This document shows, piece after piece, positions 34,206 through 39,772 of a stretch of 39,772 nt of DNA; positions within the stretch are counted from its first letter, which is position 1; each line of letters starts with the position of its first letter. The stretch comes from Pseudorhizobium tarimense (GTDB lineage: Bacteria; Pseudomonadota; Alphaproteobacteria; Rhizobiales; Rhizobiaceae), in the NCBI RefSeq assembly GCF_022968135.1, contig NZ_JALJRA010000018.1:51387-91158 (forward strand), given 5' to 3'. Under the pieces are notes generated by a model. That model worked only from the letters and a program-made list of their open reading frames with translations. It searched no databases and had not been told where the DNA came from. The position numbers were made by a program, and so were the translations under genes.

Positions 34206-34697
34206 TGCCTCTAGCTCAGGGTCCGGCATTAAACGGACCGCTTCAACTGCGGCGGAGAGCGTGCTTGAGCTATAGCGAGAGTCGCCGGTGATTTCCTCGC
34301 CCACCCAATCCGGCTTGTCAAAGTGATGATCTTCGGAGGGCAGTTCGACATCGGCCGTGACCAGGCCCAGTAACGGCCCTAGGTACTCGTCGACCTGCCA
34401 GACAACATCGTTGACCCGAATTTCGTAACGGATCTTTTCCAAACCGGGACCCCTCGCGAAGTCCGCTATCATTGCCTGTCCGTCGCCCTCTGTTAGCTCG
34501 ATATGGTACTCGCTTCGAGAAAACCCGCGGCGAGCACTCTTGATCGCGAGCGTCGTTGTGTTGTCACAGACCCTGATGCGAGCCTTGCCCAGATCAAACC
34601 GCGCTATCAGGTGATCAAGTATATGGCGACCGGTCGCAGTCAAGGCCCGCCATGACTGGTCCACGACCAGAAACTTACGCTCGACTTCTAATGCCAT
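34182..34697 (-). CDS. CYTH-domain protein (triphosphate tunnel type)
   Basis: 171 aa from ATG 34697. It begins MALEVERKFLV, the ExExK-type CYTH signature. Later strands have ARIRV, LAIKSARRGFSRSEYHIELT, EKIRYEIRV and VDEYLGPLLGLVTADVELPS, with DWVGEEITGDSRYSS at the end. These supply the alternating acidic and basic residues of the tunnel fold, which hydrolyses inorganic triphosphate or related substrates with Mg2+ or Mn2+. It is convergent with, and slightly overlapping, the agmatinase remnant. Confidence 0.88.
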   Translation of the reverse strand: MALEVERKFLVVDQSWRALTATGRHILDHLIARFDLGKARIRVCDNTTTLAIKSARRGFSRSEYHIELTEGDGQAMIADFARGPGLEKIRYEIRVNDVVWQVDEYLGPLLGLVTADVELPSEDHHFDKPDWVGEEITGDSRYSSSTLSAAVEAVRLMPDPELEASGGIERR

Positions 34698-34974
34698 TGC
34701 TACAACTCCAGATGCTTTTCTCCCGTAGGGAGAAGGCATTCACGATGCAAGATTGCTCGTACGGAGTTGGGAAGATTTCCCACAGGGTGAGCAGGGTCCG
34801 CTGCTGCGAGTATGATGAGACCGATCATCGATACGCCGCCTGGTTCCTTGTTCTGCCTGCGATGAGGCGCCACACCGAGATGCTGCCATAGAGAGAGGCC
34901 AGCACGCGGCCCATGCCTTGAAACGCCAAACGGCGGTTTATACCTGCTGCCCCGGATTTGGGAGGGATGACTTG

Positions 34975-35256
34975 ATGGGATTCTTCGAAACAGCGTTTGG
35001 TCCTGCTGAACTGGAGATACTAGAGGCCGCGTTGGCTCAATGGTGCCGCGAGCGTCTGGTCGACAGGCTATCTCCTGAAGCAGCTATCGCGGCAGAAGTA
35101 TTTATCAATCTCTTTCGCGAAGGGAACAGGACGTCGTCGGAGCTGCAGGAGGCAGCCGGGCACCACAAGTGGCTGATGGAATGGCCAAGTGCCTCCCAAG
35201 GAACGCACCCTACCGAGGCCAAAGAATCGACCCTGCCTACCTCGCAGTGTGCCTAG
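34975..35256 (+). CDS. Small hypothetical protein
   Basis: 93 aa from ATG 34975 (MGFFETAFGPAELEILEAAL), preceded by GGGAGGG at about 34960-34966. The predicted helical N-terminal two thirds (QWCRERLVDRLSPEAAIAAE) has a Ser/Thr-rich tail. No signal peptide or known motif. It looks like small uncharacterised rhizobial proteins; no function assigned. Confidence 0.6.
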   Translation: MGFFETAFGPAELEILEAALAQWCRERLVDRLSPEAAIAAEVFINLFREGNRTSSELQEAAGHHKWLMEWPSASQGTHPTEAKESTLPTSQCA

Positions 35257-35298
35257 CGGCCGCTCCTCTAGATCGAAAGCCTGTCGTAACCGGAGAAA

Positions 35299-35840
35299 AT
35301 GATGCCAATGTCGCACGCTCTCAACCGTTTAGCCCATTCTAATCCCGTTACCCGAGGCATTGCTGTCGCTTTGTTGCTGGTCTCATGCTGAGCGGATGCT
35401 CGGCTGGCGAAGACACCGCAACTCCTCCTGCGAACTCACAAGGTGCCACAGTCGGCGGCGACGGGTCAGAAATTGGGTTGGACGACCTAACGGAGCCTGA
35501 TCTGAAGAGTGTGGCTTTGACCGGTGAACTCGGTTGCAGCTTTCAGACGGAGGACAATTCGACCATCCTCTACGCGATGGGAATTGTGGGATCGAGCGAG
35601 CCCGCCCAAGGGGTTGTAAAGGTTTCTGGAGAGGTCGAGCCTGTTGGCGCGCCCGGTGGGTTTAACGGGATGATCAAGGGAGCCTCGTTCACCGGGCGAG
35701 GTAAAACGATAGATATTGCGATAACGGGTGCAGCAATGGGTGGTGGTGAGTCTCCGGCTCTGCCTGCTACCCTGACCTACCAGCGGGCTGATGGCGCCAG
35801 CCGTTCGATTGACGGGAGCTGGCAATGTTGTGGCCCTTAG
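35299..35840 (+). pseudogene. Lipoprotein with frameshift inside its signal peptide
   Basis: ATG 35299 follows CGGAG. The first frame gives MMPMSHALNRLAHSNPVTRG IAVALLLVS and then stops. The frame at 35385 continues as MLSGCSAGEDTATPP with lipobox LSGC, then 140 residues with no known domain (VALTGELGCSFQTEDNSTIL ... SIDGSWQCCGP). Joining them by restoring one base near 35383 yields a complete lipoprotein of about 180 aa. As written, the exported form cannot be made except by starting at ATG 35385, which would give too short a signal sequence. Confidence 0.7.
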
Positions 35841-36650
35841 AAAGTTTCTCACGAAACCAGCGCTGTGCCGGCAAGTAGTCAGAGCACGGAGGCGCAACAG
35901 CAGATCCTGTGGCTGGCCCCCTACAGGTCCCGGACCAGGAGCTGTTCGAGTGTTACACTCCTCCAGGCGCAGTCCGGTGATGCTACGATGACTGATTCTT
36001 TGGAATCCGCTCCAAGAAGCCGCAGCTCATCTATATAAATTCGGAGCAGAAGCTAGCTGTTGTCCGTCCCTCAGTCTTTCAGACAAGCCAATGTCTTGGT
36101 TCGTTTATGGAAATAGAATCGGAAGGAACCTGTATTAGCAGGACTGTTGGTTCTGATCCCATCAAGGCGAGAAAAACACCCTGACGGAGCAGAGGTTCCT
36201 GATATCGCGGCAGCCCGACCTATCGCGATTGAGGGCGTCCGCGACCTGATCGCCGAGCGGATCCGGCAGGCGAAATGCTTGTGCCGGAGTTGAGGCCGAG
36301 GAGGAAACTACAGCAGGCAAGACCGTCACTATACTCTTGGCATTTTTTTCTGGTGCCAAATACCGCGCGCTGTGCCTAACTCGTCTACTTTGAATTCGGT
36401 GCATCAATGACGAGCTTCCCCTTACATGGCGCCGCCGGATCGCAGGACATCCGGCCAGCAACAGCAGCGAGAGTATTTGAGTTGGCGATGGGAAGCTCTC
36501 CCTTAAATGGCACCCACGATTGACAGAGCAGCGGCGTCTGCATCAAGACATGCTGGGCGACACTCCTGCGACATCATGCGGCCTCGGCGGATCGTCGGTG
36601 CCGGTATCAACGGCCCGAGTAAGAAACAGAAATAGGGAGGCAAGTTGTAG
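35841..36650. other. 810 bp with little recognisable content
   Basis: No complete gene is evident. A possible DUF6894 fragment lies at 36170-36291 (listed separately). The last about 60 bp carry the ribosome site of the DUF2254 gene (AGGGAGG at about 36634-36640). Confidence 0.4.
36157..36291 (+). pseudogene. Possible DUF6894-like fragment
   Basis: The plus frame reads HPDGAEVPDIAAARPIAIEG, then VRDLIAERIRQ, to TGA at about 36291. It resembles the DUF6894 core (DxxGxELPDxxAARxEAxxxARDLLAE). There is no start codon or conserved beginning, and the next expected strand is out of frame. Weak call based on about 30 residues. Confidence 0.35.
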
Positions 36651-37913
36651 ATGGCAGGCTCGGCGCGTCACGCATTATGGTCTAACTTCTGGGCGCTGCC
36701 CTCGTTGATGATTTTGGGCACGGTCCTTTTCACCGTGGGATTGCTGATCCTTGATGGCCAAGGGGCGTCGGCTTGGGTTGGGGAGTGGGGCTGGCCGTTG
36801 TCCATACCAGGTAAGACCGCGCTGGAGCTGGCGAGCGGCCTTGTTACGGTACATACGGCATTCGCCACCCTCTATTTTTCCATCACTCTATTGGTTCTAA
36901 CGCTGGCTTCGAGCAATCTCGGCGTGCGGTTGATCGACCGCTGGATCGGGGACCGGAAGATACGTTTCACGCTTGGGCTCCTGCTAGCGCTGCTTTCTAG
37001 CGCACTAATTGTGCTGTCTTCGGTCGATTCTGAGGGCCCACCGGAGCGTGTTCCGCGGCTCACTCTGGCAGTACTCACTGTTGCGACAATCTTGGCTCTG
37101 GCTTGGATGACAAGGGCTCTGAATCATCTTGGACGCACAGTTCACATCGACACCTCCATCGCTCAGCTGGGCCGCAACGCGGCCCGGAGCCTTAGCCGCA
37201 ATCGGCACGCCGAGCCGCCCAACTTGGATCTACAGGGCAGCATCCCGATCCGTGCGGCTGAGACCGGCTACATTGACGAGATCAAGTGCGACAAGATCTT
37301 GGACGAAGCCTGCGCACGGGGCGCCGCTGTACGTCTTCTCCGCGGGACTGGCGACTTCATGATGGAAGGGGAGGAAATTGGCACGGTGATGGGTTATGCC
37401 AGTTCGGATTGGGTGACGCCACACATCATAGCCGCATCCTATCGCAACGACACGCGCGGGCCGGTCTTCGAAGCTAATTTGCTGGTGGAAATCGCGAGCC
37501 GCGCGCTATCGCCTGCGGTAAACGATTTCTACACAGCTCTCGCCTGTTGCGACAGGCTGGCTAGCATGTTCGCGGTGGCCTTGAATGTCTCTCACACTCC
37601 CCAGTGGCTCACCGACAAGAACGCGATGCCACGGCTCGAGTTGCCGACCGAGAAGGTGACTCAGTTCATGGATGGCCCGATGAAGGCATTTCGACAGACA
37701 GCGGCTCCATATCCCGCTGTGATCATCCACATGATCAAGTTAATGGCGCGCTTGCCATGCTCCAGCGAAAGCGAGAGGGAAGTCGTCGAGTTTCTCTGGA
37801 GCCATACGCAAGCGATGGCGGAACACGGAGCCTCTCAAGCTCAGACAGATGCGGACCGTGCAGATATCCGGGCGGCTCTTGAGAGTGCGCGGCATTTACT
37901 TACGGCCAGCTGA
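36651..37913 (+). CDS. DUF2254 family membrane protein
   Basis: 420 aa. Four N-terminal membrane helices are visible: about residues 15-35 (ALPSLMILGTVLFTVGLLIL), 60-85, 103-122 (FTLGLLLALLSSALIVLSSV) and 130-150. A large cytoplasmic domain follows, with the family hallmark EIASRALSPAVNDFYTALAC at about 287-306. ATG 36651 follows an AGGGAGG site 11 nt upstream. The protein sits in the inner membrane; family function is unknown. Confidence 0.9.
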   Translation: MAGSARHALWSNFWALPSLMILGTVLFTVGLLILDGQGASAWVGEWGWPLSIPGKTALELASGLVTVHTAFATLYFSITLLVLTLASSNLGVRLIDRWIGDRKIRFTLGLLLALLSSALIVLSSVDSEGPPERVPRLTLAVLTVATILALAWMTRALNHLGRTVHIDTSIAQLGRNAARSLSRNRHAEPPNLDLQGSIPIRAAETGYIDEIKCDKILDEACARGAAVRLLRGTGDFMMEGEEIGTVMGYASSDWVTPHIIAASYRNDTRGPVFEANLLVEIASRALSPAVNDFYTALACCDRLASMFAVALNVSHTPQWLTDKNAMPRLELPTEKVTQFMDGPMKAFRQTAAPYPAVIIHMIKLMARLPCSSESEREVVEFLWSHTQAMAEHGASQAQTDADRADIRAALESARHLLTAS

Positions 37914-38126
37914 TCCCTAATCTGGCACGCAACACGCTGCCAGACGCCATTGCTGATTTGGGACGATTAATTCATGAGCGATTGTCACGGCGATCCCCTC
38001 GTAGCGGCAAATGAGCCACGGATTCTATGGGTACAGTTGTTATCGAAAGCCGCACCCACTTGTTCAGGAACATTTGCGGAAACTCCTTGTTGACTTCATC
38101 GATTCTGAGAAGCGGAGGCCTCTATT

Positions 38127-38480
38127 ATGATCGACACGAAAACGCACGGCATCATCGACTACTTGACGGGGGTGCTCCTCCTGATTGCACCGTATCTCTT
38201 TGGCTTTGCCAATGGAGGGATCGAGCAATGGCTCCCGCAGCTCCTAGGGGCAATGATCTTGGTCATGAGCTTGCTGACGAACTACGAGCTCAGCGTCGCA
38301 AAGTTGATTCCCTTGAAGGTGCACCTCGCTGTGGATATTGCCGGTGGCGTTCTTCTTGCAGCATCACCTTGGCTGTTTGGTTTCTCGCAAACTATCTGGT
38401 GGCCGCATGTGCTCGTGGGACTGATGGAAATCGTAGTGCCTCTTGTGACGAAGAAAGGCACGCACCCAACCACGGGATAA
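38127..38480 (+). CDS. SPW-repeat membrane protein
   Basis: 117 aa with four hydrophobic segments in two related halves: GIIDYLTGVLLLIAPYLFGF and VHLAVDIAGGVLLAASPWLF GF. The SPWLFGF motif (APYLFGF in the first half) defines the SPW-repeat family. Small inner-membrane protein of unknown function. GGAGG lies about 9 nt before the ATG. Confidence 0.88.
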   Translation: MIDTKTHGIIDYLTGVLLLIAPYLFGFANGGIEQWLPQLLGAMILVMSLLTNYELSVAKLIPLKVHLAVDIAGGVLLAASPWLFGFSQTIWWPHVLVGLMEIVVPLVTKKGTHPTTG

Positions 38481-38639
38481 CGCATAAAGAAGAGCGCGTT
38501 CGTGAATCGCGGAGGCGGCGTTCCTGCCTGTCAGTTGCCCGAAAGAGGGGCAGCAAAGTGGGCAGGGCGCGCCGAAACAGCCCTGCTGGCCGAAAGCAAG
38601 CGTCTGCAACAACGACAGCCGCTCACCCGTACCTGGCAT

Positions 38640-38920
38640 CGTAGAGCTCCCGACAGGCTGGATGCGTGCCTGCACCGCTCGTAGCCTTGCGCGCACGGCT
38701 CTGCGGCGCGTCGTATTTTGTGGGAGACGAAGGAGGAGATGATCTGCAGGGTGTTCTTGATCCGGTGCGCCATTTCGGCAGCCAGAAGGTCGCGATTTCG
38801 ATCAATCTTGCTTAGCCGGCTCGGTGATATCGTCGATGGCGAGATGAACAGCCGGTTCGGATGCCGTCGTCATACACCATGCGGGCGTTGAGAAGCACGA
38901 TCCTGCGGCGCTAGAGCAGA
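38640..38920 (-). pseudogene. HWE/HisKA_2-type sensor histidine kinase remnant
   Basis: On the minus strand three frames together give a PAS C-terminal end (RRIVLLNARMVYDDGIRTG, HLAIDDITEPAKQD), the phosphoacceptor region LLAAEMAHRIKNTLQIISSF with the H-box His, and RAVQARIQPV of the following helix. At least two indels separate these pieces, and the ATP-binding domain is absent. A decayed kinase fragment with no expected activity. Confidence 0.6.
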
Positions 38921-39176
38921 TCCTGTTCAATCCCGATCATATCCGGCGGCCTTGATGTAGTGGCGCATTCTGTCGGTGCGAAGCTGACGATCGAAGCCGC
39001 AACGCATATCTCGACGATGCCTATGCCCGTGGAAGGTCAGATCAACCGAATGAGCTTGCGGCGGGATTGTCCCGATGTCACGGGGGCTAGATGTGAGCTT
39101 TCAGGAGGTTGTCCATCCGGAGCGGATTTAGGAGACTGGAGTTACCACACCTCAGTTTTCCAGGATCGCTCCGAAT

Positions 39177-39558
39177 GAACATTCACAAGAATGCCCGACT
39201 GACGCCTTTGCGTCGAGAAGAAATGGCTTTGGCGGTGACCGGCGGGCAGTTGTCTCGAAGCCAAGCCGCTCGGGTCTATGGCGTCTCGCCGAAGATCGTG
39301 TCGCGCTGGGTCACACGGTTCGAAACGGCCGGGCGCGACGGCATGACGGACCATTCATCGCGGCCCCGAGCCAGTCCCCGGCGGACGGACGGCGCTCTGG
39401 TCGAGCGCATTGCCGGTCTTCGCAGACAACGCTTGACCGGGAAGCACATTGCCATGGAGACGGGTGTTTCGCCTGCCACCGTCAGCCGTGTTCTCAGACG
39501 CGCTGGCCTGTCGCGCATGAAGGACCTCGCTCCCATCGAGCCGGTCGTGCGTTACGAG
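39177..39558 (+). pseudogene. IS481-type transposase, N-terminal fragment
   Basis: From ATG 39177, MNIHKNARLTPLRREEMALA starts a leucine-zipper/HTH region typical of IS481-family transposases (SRSQAARVYGVSPKIVSRWV, LTGKHIAMETGVSPATVSRV). Homology stops after EPVVRYE at about 39558. Beyond that the frame runs into another insertion sequence, so the DDE catalytic core is missing. Confidence 0.75.
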
Positions 39559-39559
39559 T

Positions 39560-39772
39560 TGAACTGCCCCCCGTTTCGACCGGACAGTCGGCATAAGCAG
39601 AAAGGCTCAAGCACAGGCTTGGGTATAGGCTTATGTCTAACGAGTACCGACACATTGAATTGCTGACGGGTGATGTCCGCCGCAGGCGGTGGACCACCGA
39701 GCAGAAGCTGACAATCATTGAGCAGAGTTTCGAACCTGGCGAGACGGTATCTTCTACCGCTCGCCGCCATGG
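39560..39772 (+). mobile_element. Start of an IS66-family element at the right edge
   Basis: The sequence TGAACTGCCCCCCGTTTCGA at 39560 looks like the terminal repeat of an IS66-type element. It is followed by a short leader and the tnpA-type gene. It interrupts the IS481-type transposase. Its other end is outside the window. Confidence 0.55.
39633..39772 (+). CDS. IS66 TnpA-type HTH protein, partial (runs off right edge)
   Basis: ATG 39633 opens MSNEYRHIELLTGDVRRRRW, then TTEQKLTIIEQSFEPGETVS and STARRHG, to the window end with no stop. This is the N-terminal HTH of an IS3/IS66 OrfA protein. It is a different subtype from the tnpA at 28249-28659. Confidence 0.8.
   Translation, partial: MSNEYRHIELLTGDVRRRRWTTEQKLTIIEQSFEPGETVSSTARRH

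Noticed and set aside
34102..34260. Overlap of agmatinase-like and CYTH coding sequences as a designed antisense overlap.
   Set aside because: The agmatinase-like gene is already frameshifted and lacks a conserved C-terminus, so the overlap is a by-product of truncation.

Overview
The window looks like accessory DNA (plasmid, island or chromid) from an alphaproteobacterium, most likely of the Hyphomicrobiales (rhizobia and relatives). Evidence for this is moderate to high GC coding with alphaproteobacterial codon use, a rhizobial-type IS66 element carrying a pRiA4b ORF-3 passenger gene, and IS5-family, IS481-type and further IS66 pieces. Small regulator-plus-enzyme cassettes alternate with many broken genes. 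No rRNA, tRNA, CRISPR array or replication origin was seen.

Layout. 1-1136: N-terminal part of a secreted DUF11-repeat surface protein on the minus strand, running off the left edge. 1563-2410: IS5-family (IS427-type) element inserted at the 3' end of an AraC-type regulator gene. 3489-8190: a regulator-rich, decaying stretch (LysR, NmrA-like, MarR plus a small membrane protein, ABM monooxygenase, GST, second LysR), in which only the MarR/membrane-protein pair looks intact. 8245-15655: envelope and stress genes, mostly minus strand (I78 inhibitor lipoprotein, truncated SOSRAP/YedK, L,D-transpeptidase, BON-MscS channel, CorA, cold-shock protein, 5'-truncated PRC-barrel protein, frameshifted DUF305 protein).

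16016-23721 is the most distinctive part. A 1319-residue DUF11/SdrD/OmpA-like surface protein is translationally coupled (ATGA overlap) to a 1249-residue outer-membrane beta-barrel protein. Downstream lie two small paralogous CxxC...CxxC proteins flanking an AraC regulator that is a paralogue of the one at 2391-3308. The left-edge DUF11 protein shares the same repeat unit in opposite orientation, so the window holds two related surface-protein loci, each near an AraC paralogue.

25551-28737: complete IS66-type element whose transposase is probably dead (frameshift plus a Glu-to-Gln change at the likely catalytic position). 29089-33479: broken SDR, HxlR regulator, and a divergent SDR / secreted hydrolase / NADP-oxidoreductase run that looks like a detoxification operon. 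33481-38480: agmatinase-like pseudogene, CYTH protein, small hypotheticals, a lipoprotein with a frameshift in its signal peptide, DUF2254 and SPW-repeat membrane proteins. 38640-39772: histidine-kinase remnant, an IS481-type transposase fragment, and the start of another IS66 element at the right edge.

A recurring theme is single-base indels in otherwise well conserved genes (at least eight). This means either active gene decay in a mobile region or residual sequencing error, and it should be settled first.
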